Positions 1 through 6,862 are shown, numbered from the stretch's first letter. The stretch is DNA of 7,855 bases from Anditalea sp035461405 (GCA_035461405.1 DATHVH010000017.1:1-7855); one strand, 5' to 3'. Notes: a model not told the origin generated them from the sequence alone. Made by a program: numbers and translations.

Positions 1-363
1 CTAATGATAAAATAAACCTGAAATAACATCTTGCAATATTAATATGGGATTCAAATTGACATTGAATCTTCGTACATCCATACCTTTAAATAAACAAAAA
101 GAATTGTACTTTCCTGTCAAGGCCTAATTTTTACTTGACGCATACATCATTTCATTATTCGATGTTTATCATTCTTCCTCCGAAGTAATTTTAGTATGCT
201 GCCACTGTCTAATCGACTTTACACATTTTTCTCACTTTCTTTCCTTAGTACTGGACGCCCGAGGTTTAGGTATTTTCGGTCTTCTGTATGTAGTTAGTCT
301 ATTTGTTTTGCCACGTCCTAATTTTCCTTATCACATTTTCTTTATTATCGAAGCTTAAATATT

Positions 364-400
364 CCGCACCTACTTGCCTAAAGGCAGGCAGGCGGCACGG
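364..400. repeat. REP-like GC-rich hairpin
   Basis: An inverted repeat stands out in AT-rich surroundings. The arms CCTACTTGCC (369-378) and GGCAGGCAGG (383-392) pair over ten positions with one A-C mismatch and one G-T wobble, closing on the loop TAAA. The outer flanks CCGCACC (364-370) and GGCACGG (394-400) are also partly complementary. No U tract follows on either strand, so it is unlikely to be a simple terminator. From memory, similar CCTGCC/GGCAGG palindromes are scattered between genes in Cytophagales genomes, but a genome-wide search would be needed to call it a dispersed family. Confidence 0.55.
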
Positions 401-431
401 GATAATGCTTTATTTATAAACGTCTGCCAAC

Positions 432-451
432 ATTCCGTACCAACGGCACGG
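432..451. repeat. Shorter copy of the flanks of the 364-400 hairpin
   Basis: ATTCCGTACC (432-441) and CGGCACGG (444-451) repeat the outer parts of the element at 361-400 (ATTCCGCACC and CGGCACGG). Here they are separated by only two bases instead of 22. The copy folds by itself: CCGTACC (435-441) pairs with GGCACGG (445-451) with one A-C mismatch and a three-base loop. The relation to the first copy is visible in the sequence. Whether the longer copy carries an insertion or the shorter one a deletion is inference. Confidence 0.45.
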
Positions 452-464
452 TCATATTTTCAAT

Positions 465-526
465 CGTACTTAGTCCTTCCCACTTCGTCCTTTGACTTCT
501 TACTTTTTACCTCTCACATCCTACAT
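465..526. repeat. Degenerate heptamer-like pyrimidine tract
   Basis: The plus strand reads as loosely repeated units of about seven bases built on a xxxACTT/xxCCTT theme: CGTACTT, AGTCCTT, CCCACTT, CGTCCTT, then TGACTT, CTTACTT, TTTACCT, CTCACAT and CCTACAT. The first four units are in exact 7-base register and the later ones drift. The tract is strongly pyrimidine-biased. It has no coding character. Its role is unknown and it may be a decayed tandem repeat. Confidence 0.45.
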
Positions 527-608
527 TTTTGCTATTCTTACTCCATATACCTATCGGAAGGCGGTCATAGTTCATCCACACTTAACCTATTTTAAGTGAA
601 TGCTATAG

Positions 609-707
609 ATTTTTAATCCCCCTAATTGGGTGTTTTTAAAGGAGGTGGCACCCTCTATTTTTAATCCTATCAATGAAGGTCATTGATGATTAAAAAAAAA
701 TAAGATT
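609..707 (+). promoter_or_regulatory. Structured leader of the SusC/SusD operon
   Basis: The last 100 bases before the SusC start hold several folded or repeated elements. The 11-mer ATTTTTAATCC occurs twice (609-619 and 657-667). GGGTG (628-632) can pair with CACCC (649-653). Alternatively GAGGT (642-646) can pair with ACC-C-TC (650-655, one bulged C), followed by TATTTTT, which resembles a weak intrinsic terminator. The two pairings exclude each other, as in an attenuator. The sequence AAAGGAGGTG (638-647) matches the complement of the conserved 16S rRNA 3' end but lies about 60 bases before the SusC ATG. Regulation is inference; the pairings themselves are visible. Confidence 0.35.
669..687 (+). 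promoter_or_regulatory. Perfect dyad just before the SusC start
   Basis: ATCAATG (669-675) and CATTGAT (681-687) form a perfect 7-base-pair stem with the loop AAGGT, 20 bases before the SusC ATG. It is followed by an A tract rather than a T tract, so it is not a plus-strand terminator. It could be an operator half-site pair or an mRNA hairpin near the ribosome-loading region. The sequence cannot distinguish these. Confidence 0.4.
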
Positions 708-3700
708 ATGAAGAAAGCTTTACTGCTGTTTTTAATGATTATAACCGTGCATCACGGACTTTTTGCCCAGAGCAGGTCTGTAAGTGGAAAGGTTATATCC
801 TCAGAAGATGGGGAGGGTCTGCCCGGCGTTAGTGTATTGGTCAGAGGTACTACTACTGGTACAGTTACGGATTTAGATGGTAATTTTAGCCTAATGGTAC
901 CGGAAGGCTCTTCCGAGCTAAGTTTTAGCTTTATGGGATATATTACTAAAAATGTAAGGATAGGGAGTAGTGATCAACTGGAGATTACCCTGGATCCTGA
1001 CACCAAGACTCTGGGGGAAGTTATCGTGGTAGGTTATGGTGCACAGTCTAAACGATCGGTAACGGGTGCGATCACATCCGTGGACGGTGAAACCATCCGA
1101 AATGTACCCGTACAAAGTTTTGACCAAGCCCTGCAAGGAAGAGTGGCTGGTGTCAACATCACTACCCCAAACGGCGTCCTGAACAATCCCCCGGTCATCC
1201 GCGTTCGGGGTGTCAATTCTTTAAGTTTAAGTTCTTATCCATTAATAGTGATTGATGGTGTACCCACATTTTCTGACAATGATCGGGATGTTACCGGAGC
1301 TGGACTTTCAGGAAATAGTGCTGCCAATAACCCATTAGGCAATATTAATCCCGCAGATATTCTCTCGGTAGAAATATTAAAGGATGCGGCGGCAGCGGCT
1401 ATTTACGGATCTCGGGCATCCAATGGTGTTATTCTTATCACTACTAAAAGAGGCCAGCAGGGAGTTTCTAGGGTTACATTCGATTCATGGGTAGGTAGTA
1501 CCGAACCAGTTAGACTCTTTGATCTTTTGAACGCGGAGGAATATATGCTAATAAAAAATGAAGCCCGCGCGAATGCAGGTCAAGATGATGCATTTTTTCC
1601 TTTTATGGATGCAGATAATAGAATGGTGGATACAAACTGGTATGATGAAGTGATGAGAAGAGGTATAGCGCATTCTCATAACTTAGGAGTTTCGGGTGGC
1701 AATGCGAGAACTAATTACTATTTCTCTACGGGGTATACTTATCAGGAAGGGATCATTAAAAGAAATGATTTTGAAAGGATCACAGGAAGGCTGAATTTAG
1801 ACCACAAGGTTTTTGATCGGTTCACTGTGGGTGCCACCATGAATTACACCAATGCGGTGAATAGTGCACCTAATACAGGTTCCTTACCTGGGCAGACTTT
1901 CAATACATCTGGTTTAGGAAGAATTCCTTTGATAAGTGCACCCAATGTACCAGTATATCTAAATGACGGTAGTTATAACATCACTCCAAATAATCAACTT
2001 GGATTAGGAAATAATTTAGTTCAATCTGGATTTACCAACCCGGCTCCTATTTTGGATTTTAACAGGATGTCATCTATCAATAACCACCTAATGGCATCGA
2101 TATATGGTGATGTTCAAATCATCAACGGTTTAAACTTCAGAACCACTTACGGTTTGGACAGATTATCTATAGAAGATCAAACTTTCTATACTAGTCTTCA
2201 TGGAGACGGTTTCGGTCATGGAGGGCTAGCAGAAAACCTTTATCGATCTATGAATAGATGGAATTTTCAAAACACCCTCAATTATAATACTGGCATAGGG
2301 GAATTAGTAGATATCAATTTATTATTGGGAAGTGAGCAACAATATACTATGGATGAGAGATGGGGTGCAAGGAGAACAGTAGTGGCAGATGATTTTTTTG
2401 ATTCCTATCAGGGAAATTTCACCACCATTATCCCCATAGGTAATATTCAAACCGAAAATTACCTCGCATCTTTCTTTACTAGGGCTAACTTCAATTTTGG
2501 TGGGAAATACCTACTTTCTGTAAACGCAAGAAGAGATGGGTTTTCTGCATTTGCGGAAGGAAATAAATTTGGAAATTTCTGGGGAGTTTCTGCAGGATAT
2601 ATTATTTCAGAAGAGAATTTTTGGAAAAATTCTAGCCTAGGAAATCAATTAAACTATTTTAGATTTAGAGCCAGCCATGGATTGGTAGGGAATAACGGTG
2701 TAAATAATTTTGCATCTCTGGGTCTGTACGGAACTGGACTTTATGGTAACCTTCCTACTATTTTATATACCCAACCCAGTAATCGAAACTTAACCTGGGA
2801 AACGAGCAAAAAAACAGATTTAGGAATCAACTTCGGATTGCTTGAAAACAGAATTGAAGGTGAATTTACCTGGTATAACAATCTTGTTGACGGATTAATA
2901 TTACCTGTTCCTCAGGCACCTTCGAAGGGTGTGCCAGATAATGAAGGCACTATGCTTGGCAGTGGCTCTATCGATACCAACATAGGTTCTATGATTAATC
3001 GTGGAATTGAAATGGCTGTTAATTTTAAAGCTATCGAAAATCAGAGATTCAGCTGGGATATCAATCTAAATTTTTCTACACTACGAAATGAAGTCTTGTC
3101 TTTGGAAGCCGAAGGATCTCAAATTTTAACCCCAACCCAATTGGAAACTGTAAATATTACCAAGGTGGGAGAATCTGTGGGAAGTTTATATGTGGTGGAA
3201 ACAAGAGGAGTAAATCCTGAAAATGGAAGGAGAGTTTTTGTAAAAAGGGGAGCTAACGGAGAAGAAACACTGGTTCAATATGAACACTTAGGATCTGGGT
3301 GGACTACCTTGGACGGGCAACCCACTTCCCAACCTACACAGAATGCAGATGGAATAATTTTAGGACCTGTATTACCCACATGGTTTGGAGGAATAGACAA
3401 TACTTTTAGGTATGGGAATTTTGACCTAGGCATATTTTTGCAATTTTCAGGAGGAAATTATCTGTATAATGGTACCAAAGCTGGTTTAAGGGATATGCGC
3501 TTTTGGAATAACCATAGAGATGTCTTAGATAGATGGACTCCTCAAAATACAGATGGTACCATTCCAAGAGTAATATATACCGATAATATATCAAATGGTA
3601 GTGCCTTTCCGATCTCTGAAAATGTTGAAAAAGGAGATTTTGTTAGAGTCCGAAATCTAATGTTAGGCTACTCTATTCCATCCACACTCGCACAGAGATT

Positions 3701-3878
3701 AAAAATATCGAATGCAAGGATATATGGGCAAGTTCAAAATGCTTTTCTTTTCACCAGTTATTCCGGATCTGATCCTGAAATATCCACCAATGGAAATAAC
3801 CCTACAGCATCAGGTGTAGATAGAAATTCTATTGGTCAGGCAAGAACATTTACTATTGGTATTAACATAGGAATTTAA
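708..3878 (+). CDS. SusC/RagA-family TonB-linked outer membrane transporter
   Basis: This 1056-residue outer membrane protein is the TonB-dependent channel of a SusC/SusD nutrient-uptake complex. A signal peptide covers residues 1-20 (cleavage after LFA, before Q21). A carboxypeptidase-D-regulatory-like domain follows at about 24-97 (VSGKV, LPGVSV, TVTDLDGNF). A TonB-box-like stretch EVIVVGYG sits at 104-111 and the plug at about 115-250. The plug carries the family signature LKDAAAAAIYGSRASNGV (224-241) followed by ITTKRG. The rest is barrel, ending in the strand TFTIGINIGI. There is no N-terminal STN domain, so direct sigma/anti-sigma signalling is unlikely. Length and domain order are normal for the family. 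The ATG at 708 gives the signal peptide and follows an A-rich stretch typical of the phylum. SusD lies 144 bases downstream with no clear terminator between. Residues 85-165 are encoded by markedly GC-richer DNA than the barrel. The substrate is unknown. Confidence 0.97.
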   Translation: MKKALLLFLMIITVHHGLFAQSRSVSGKVISSEDGEGLPGVSVLVRGTTTGTVTDLDGNFSLMVPEGSSELSFSFMGYITKNVRIGSSDQLEITLDPDTKTLGEVIVVGYGAQSKRSVTGAITSVDGETIRNVPVQSFDQALQGRVAGVNITTPNGVLNNPPVIRVRGVNSLSLSSYPLIVIDGVPTFSDNDRDVTGAGLSGNSAANNPLGNINPADILSVEILKDAAAAAIYGSRASNGVILITTKRGQQGVSRVTFDSWVGSTEPVRLFDLLNAEEYMLIKNEARANAGQDDAFFPFMDADNRMVDTNWYDEVMRRGIAHSHNLGVSGGNARTNYYFSTGYTYQEGIIKRNDFERITGRLNLDHKVFDRFTVGATMNYTNAVNSAPNTGSLPGQTFNTSGLGRIPLISAPNVPVYLNDGSYNITPNNQLGLGNNLVQSGFTNPAPILDFNRMSSINNHLMASIYGDVQIINGLNFRTTYGLDRLSIEDQTFYTSLHGDGFGHGGLAENLYRSMNRWNFQNTLNYNTGIGELVDINLLLGSEQQYTMDERWGARRTVVADDFFDSYQGNFTTIIPIGNIQTENYLASFFTRANFNFGGKYLLSVNARRDGFSAFAEGNKFGNFWGVSAGYIISEENFWKNSSLGNQLNYFRFRASHGLVGNNGVNNFASLGLYGTGLYGNLPTILYTQPSNRNLTWETSKKTDLGINFGLLENRIEGEFTWYNNLVDGLILPVPQAPSKGVPDNEGTMLGSGSIDTNIGSMINRGIEMAVNFKAIENQRFSWDINLNFSTLRNEVLSLEAEGSQILTPTQLETVNITKVGESVGSLYVVETRGVNPENGRRVFVKRGANGEETLVQYEHLGSGWTTLDGQPTSQPTQNADGIILGPVLPTWFGGIDNTFRYGNFDLGIFLQFSGGNYLYNGTKAGLRDMRFWNNHRDVLDRWTPQNTDGTIPRVIYTDNISNGSAFPISENVEKGDFVRVRNLMLGYSIPSTLAQRLKISNARIYGQVQNAFLFTSYSGSDPEISTNGNNPTASGVDRNSIGQARTFTIGINIGI

Positions 3879-4022
3879 AAGAAACCACCATAAAATCGAG
3901 CCTGCATTACGGCAGTCAGGCGTGAGGTAAACCCCACATACGGGGAATATTAGTCATGCTAGATTCCATCCCGAGCTTTGGTTAGGGTCAGGTTATGGTC
4001 TTAAAAAAACAAATATAAACTT
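3879..4022 (+). other. SusC-SusD intergenic spacer with hairpin
   Basis: This 144-base spacer lies inside the likely operon. GCCTG (3900-3904) pairs with CAGGC (3917-3921) over a 12-base loop, and CTGC/GCAG (3902-3905 with 3912-3915) is an alternative pairing. CCCC (3932-3935) can pair with GGGG (3942-3945). Neither hairpin is followed by a U run, so I do not call a terminator. Such hairpins could protect or partly separate the SusC message from the SusD message, but that is inference. Confidence 0.4.
3980..4000 (+). repeat. Near-perfect 11-base tandem repeat before SusD
   Basis: GGTTAGGGTC (3980-3989), A, then GGTTATGGTC (3991-4000) are two head-to-tail copies differing at one base. They end 22 bases before the SusD ATG and are followed by an A-rich stretch. 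They could be a small slippage duplication or a binding site. No function can be assigned. Confidence 0.45.
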
Positions 4023-5474
4023 ATGAAAAATATATTTAAAAGCAGTCTGTTGGCATTCCTTATACTGATGTCGGCATGTAATGAGGAATTACTTAACCCT
4101 ATTCCTAGGACAACATTTTCCGATGCTGTAGTATTCGACTCGCCTGATAAAGCAGATCAATTACTAAATGGATTGTATGCTACCCTTTCTTCAGGACAGT
4201 TTTATGGCAGTAGATATCTTGTGTACAATGATATTAGGGCTGAAGAATTTATCAATCGAACTACAAATGGTGTAACTGGACTCTCCACTTGGCAACATAC
4301 TTTAGTATCGACTACCAATGAGGTGCAAAACTTATGGTCTGTAGCATATTTGCTCATAAACAGAGCCAATATTTTTATGGATGGTGTATCCCAAAATGCC
4401 GATAAGGTAGGCGGTTCGGAGAGCGTGATCGTATATCAGGCACATGCGAGATTTTTAAGAGGGTTGGCATATTATTCATTGTTACAGCTATATGCGAGAC
4501 CTTACGCAGATAATAATGGTCAGAACCCAGGTTTACCATTGCGGCTGCAGGCAGAAACAGATAATGCAAACAATGCCTTGGCGAGAAGTTCAGTAGCAGA
4601 GGTTTATTCGCAGATCCTTGATGATCTGAATTTTGCTGAACAAAACCTCAATGAATCTAATGGTTCCGCATTAGAAAATACCACCATGGCCCATAAAAAT
4701 ACGGCTATAGCCCTAAAAACTCGAGTTTATCTCACTATGCAACAATACCAAAATGTAATAGTGGAAGCGAATAAAATAGTCAGTCAATCTGCTCCCTTTA
4801 CGGCTACTAGTGGGGTCAACCATGCGTTGCAAGCCAACATAAATGATGTATTTGCGCCACCATACACTACTACGGAAAGTATCTTTTCAGGACCGTTTAC
4901 TGAATTGGCACTTCCCGGTACGCAAAATGGCCTGGGAAGTTATTACAATCCAGGTCCGAGAGGCATCGGTGATTATTCTTTAAATATGAATAATGGCATT
5001 TTCTCAAATCCAGTATTTGAAAGGCAAAATGATGCGAGATCTAATTGGATATTTGATAACCCGAGCAACGATCTGCCTTACCTGAATAAATTCCCGCGGG
5101 GTCCCCAACATCTTGATTATGCCCCTATTATAAGGTATTCGGAAGTATTGTTAAATCTTTCTGAAGCATTGGCAAGAGGTGGCTCAGACCAGCTGCGGGC
5201 ATTAGCATTACTTAATGCGGTAAGGACAAGGTCAAACCCAACCTCTCCTTACACGACTTTTGCTTCTTCAGAGGAATTAATTGAAGCAATTATGTTGGAA
5301 AGAAGGCTTGAATTGATAGGTGAAGGGTTTAGGTCAATTGATTTACTAAGAACTTTAAGCCCTATTCCTGCAAAGGAAAATATTCAGCAGGTGCTTCCAA
5401 GTTCACCTAATTACATATGGCCGATTTCTGCTATAGAATTGCTCACTAACAGCTTGATGACTCCAAATAATTAA
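4023..5474 (+). CDS. SusD/RagB-family nutrient-binding surface lipoprotein
   Basis: This 483-residue lipoprotein is the surface lid and ligand-binding partner of the upstream SusC channel. The signal ends in the lipobox MSAC with C19 as the lipidated residue. The following N-E-E fits the acidic export signal that sends Bacteroidota lipoproteins to the cell surface. The N-terminal SusD-like region (about 20-210) has the helical pattern of the family, including FDSPDKADQLLNGLYATL (38-55) and the HARFLRGLAYYSLLQLY block (141-157). The C-terminal RagB/SusD region shows RYSEVLLNLSEALARGG (371-387), LNAVRTRS (397-404) and the hallmark LERRLELIGEGFRSIDLLRT (425-444). It ends with the expected IWPIS segment (465-469). 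The length is normal to slightly short. The ATG at 4023 gives an intact lipoprotein signal and follows AAAAAAACAAATATAAACTT. It is the last gene of the operon, 24 bases before a strong terminator hairpin. Ligand identity cannot be read from the sequence. Confidence 0.96.
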   Translation: MKNIFKSSLLAFLILMSACNEELLNPIPRTTFSDAVVFDSPDKADQLLNGLYATLSSGQFYGSRYLVYNDIRAEEFINRTTNGVTGLSTWQHTLVSTTNEVQNLWSVAYLLINRANIFMDGVSQNADKVGGSESVIVYQAHARFLRGLAYYSLLQLYARPYADNNGQNPGLPLRLQAETDNANNALARSSVAEVYSQILDDLNFAEQNLNESNGSALENTTMAHKNTAIALKTRVYLTMQQYQNVIVEANKIVSQSAPFTATSGVNHALQANINDVFAPPYTTTESIFSGPFTELALPGTQNGLGSYYNPGPRGIGDYSLNMNNGIFSNPVFERQNDARSNWIFDNPSNDLPYLNKFPRGPQHLDYAPIIRYSEVLLNLSEALARGGSDQLRALALLNAVRTRSNPTSPYTTFASSEELIEAIMLERRLELIGEGFRSIDLLRTLSPIPAKENIQQVLPSSPNYIWPISAIELLTNSLMTPNN

Positions 5475-5497
5475 ATGTTATATTATTATCTAATTCT

Positions 5498-5529
5498 CAG
5501 GAAGTTGCCATTGGCAGCTTCCTGTTTTT
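5498..5529 (+). terminator. Intrinsic terminator of the SusC/SusD operon
   Basis: CAGGAAGTTGCC (5498-5509) pairs with GGCAGCTTCCTG (5513-5524) over 12 positions with one T-G wobble and the loop ATT. TTTTTATTT follows directly. It lies 24 bases after the SusD stop. This is a textbook rho-independent terminator on the plus strand, and it separates the operon from the TlpA-like gene. Confidence 0.93.
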
Positions 5530-5534
5530 ATTTG

Positions 5535-5863
5535 CGTTTATCTAATTATATACTGGATTTAGCCTACCATATCCAATAAATATAAATGGTAGAAAATTCT
5601 TTTAATTCAATTTTAGGCATTAAAATTTTATCTCCTAGCCGTTTTTAAAACAAATATTTTACAATTTCCCGTATAATGGGGGAGTAGTTTGATTAAATTT
5701 TTTTCTTCCTTTGACTAAAAGGAAGAACTCCATATCTGCCTGATTTTAAGCGGTGAATTGAAAATATGTTCAGGATTTAAATTGGATGATTTACCTTTTT
5801 TAGTGCCTTAAGAAGGGTTTTAAGTTAAAATTTATATCTGGTTTGAAGTTTAATAGTATGGTT
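5535..5863. other. AT-rich intergenic region before the TlpA-like gene
   Basis: About 330 bases without a gene. Three dyads are visible. CTACCAT (5564-5570) pairs with ATGGTAG (5586-5592) over a 15-base loop. AATTTTA (5609-5615) pairs with TAAAATT (5621-5627) over a 5-base loop. TTCTTCCTTT (5703-5712) pairs perfectly with AAAGGAAGAA (5718-5727) over the loop GACTA. TAGTTTG (5685-5691) is one base short of the Bacteroidota -7 pattern TAnnTTTG and has no good -33 partner, so no promoter is called, though one must lie here because of the terminator upstream. Confidence 0.5.
5703..5727 (+). promoter_or_regulatory. Perfect 10-base-pair dyad upstream of the TlpA-like gene
   Basis: The arms 5703-5712 and 5718-5727 are perfectly complementary with a 5-base loop. 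The T run precedes the stem on the plus strand, so neither strand reads it as stem plus U tail and it is not an intrinsic terminator. It lies about 135 bases before the likely start codon. It could be an operator or a 5' UTR hairpin; its role is not shown by the sequence. Confidence 0.4.
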
Positions 5864-6862
5864 ATGAAAAAGCTAGTAGTAATAGTACTCATTGTATTTC
5901 CAATCATAGTAAGTAATGCACAGGAAAAATTTTCTCTTTCCGGTAAGATTTCAGGTTATGAAGACAGTACTTATATTTTTTTAGAAGTGCAGGATTTAAG
6001 AATTATTGATTCTGCTTTAGTTGAAAATGAAGAATTTGAGTTCAAGACAAAATTAGATAAGGCTCCGATTCAGTCACTTCTCAGAAACAAAAATACATCC
6101 CAATATAAATTAATCTGGCTGGAAGATAAAAAAATGACTATTGATGGGGTAGCTACAGATTTGATGGGTGCGGAAGTTAAAGGATCCGAAACGGAAGCTA
6201 TAGTTCAGGAATTTGTCGGAATATTAGAAACCAAATCACCTGAAGCATTAAAGGAGTTGGAAAATTCGTTCATGCAAAAGTATAATGATAATATTTTTTG
6301 CGCTTTCTATTTGTCTTTGGCGGCACCAAATTATGGCAAAGAGAGAACTAAGGAACTATTTTCTTTACTTTCAGAAGAAAATAAAGAGTCAGAGTATGGA
6401 ATGCAGATAAAGAAATTTATTTCGCTCAGCCGGGATTTAAATATAGGAGACCAATTTGTCGATTTTACCATGCCAGATCTGGAAGGAAAGGAGAGAAGCC
6501 TTTCTGATCATAACGGTAAAGTCGTGCTTCTTGAATTTTGGGCCACATGGTGTTCACCCTGTATCGAAGAAAACCCCAATCTCCGTAAAACATATAATAA
6601 TTTTAAGCCTAAAGGATTTGAAATCTTTGCTGTCTCGCTTGATAAGAATGGTGAAATTTGGAGAAAGGTAATAGCAAATGATAAACTAAACTGGTTACAT
6701 GTAAGTGAATTGACGGGCTTTAATAATACTGCCACCAATATATACAATGTATATTCCATCCCTGATAATTTTCTTATAGATCAGAAAGGAATCATTATAG
6801 GAAGAAATTTAAGAGGAGCGGAACTGGATAAACAGCTTGAAATGATATTTGGGCCTCTTTAA
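5864..6862 (+). CDS. Secreted TlpA-like thiol-disulfide oxidoreductase with DUF4369-type N-terminus
   Basis: From the ATG at 5864 this is a 332-residue exported protein. The signal peptide is about residues 1-19 (cleavage SNA, before Q20). Residues 23 to about 115 resemble DUF4369 (FSLSGKISGYEDSTYIFLE), the beta-rich N-terminal module common in Bacteroidota TlpA/ResA-like proteins. A mostly helical linker follows. The AhpC/TSA-thioredoxin fold spans about 194-332, with the redox motif WCSPC (catalytic C230 and C233), the preceding LLEFWAT strand, and the cis-proline segment SIPDNFLID (P300). Such proteins reduce or exchange disulfides in the periplasm; the partner is unknown. Start choice: the frame is open to a TTG at 5843, and an ATG at 5858 adds only M-V. 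The 5864 start gives the cleanest signal peptide (MKKLVVIV). It is monocistronic: a terminator lies far upstream and a convergent gene downstream. Nothing looks broken. Confidence 0.92.
   Translation: MKKLVVIVLIVFPIIVSNAQEKFSLSGKISGYEDSTYIFLEVQDLRIIDSALVENEEFEFKTKLDKAPIQSLLRNKNTSQYKLIWLEDKKMTIDGVATDLMGAEVKGSETEAIVQEFVGILETKSPEALKELENSFMQKYNDNIFCAFYLSLAAPNYGKERTKELFSLLSEENKESEYGMQIKKFISLSRDLNIGDQFVDFTMPDLEGKERSLSDHNGKVVLLEFWATWCSPCIEENPNLRKTYNNFKPKGFEIFAVSLDKNGEIWRKVIANDKLNWLHVSELTGFNNTATNIYNVYSIPDNFLIDQKGIIIGRNLRGAELDKQLEMIFGPL

Larger units (their letters stand above)
1..707. other. Long non-coding region upstream of the SusC gene
   Basis: About 700 bases without a convincing gene. The first 360 bases are AT-rich and stop-rich in all frames. 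From about 220 to 600 the plus strand is unusually pyrimidine-rich; 481-540 is 47 of 60 pyrimidines by hand count. The region holds a GC-rich hairpin, a related shorter copy, a heptamer-like tract and a structured leader, each listed separately. I searched for the Bacteroidota promoter pattern (TTTG near -33, TAnnTTTG near -7) and found no match good enough to report. No regulator gene is present, so control of the downstream operon cannot be read from this region. Confidence 0.7.

Noticed and set aside
374..595. A 73-codon plus-strand open frame
   Set aside because: It runs through the GC-rich hairpin and the pyrimidine-rich heptamer tract. Its product is a low-complexity run of Ser, Phe, Leu and Tyr with no signal, domain or sensible start context.
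1..707. A CRISPR array or tRNA in the upstream region
   Set aside because: The repeats are short, degenerate and not regularly spaced with unique spacers, and no cloverleaf with a T-loop GTTCRA motif was found.
918..1216. Two minus-strand open frames inside the SusC gene
   Set aside because: They lie antisense to the strongly conserved TonB-box and plug coding sequence and resemble no protein; they are frame shadows.
5657..5677. TTTACA and TATAAT as an E. coli-type promoter
   Set aside because: The spacing is only about 8 bases, and the primary sigma factor of Bacteroidota uses a different consensus.
5843..5863. Extension of the TlpA-like protein to a TTG start
   Set aside because: It would add MKFNSMV before an already complete signal peptide; the ATG at 5864 is the better start, and the ATG at 5858 changes little.
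6456..6759. Open frames on both strands over the thioredoxin domain
   Set aside because: They overlap the WCSPC-encoding region in other frames, and their products have no protein-like features.
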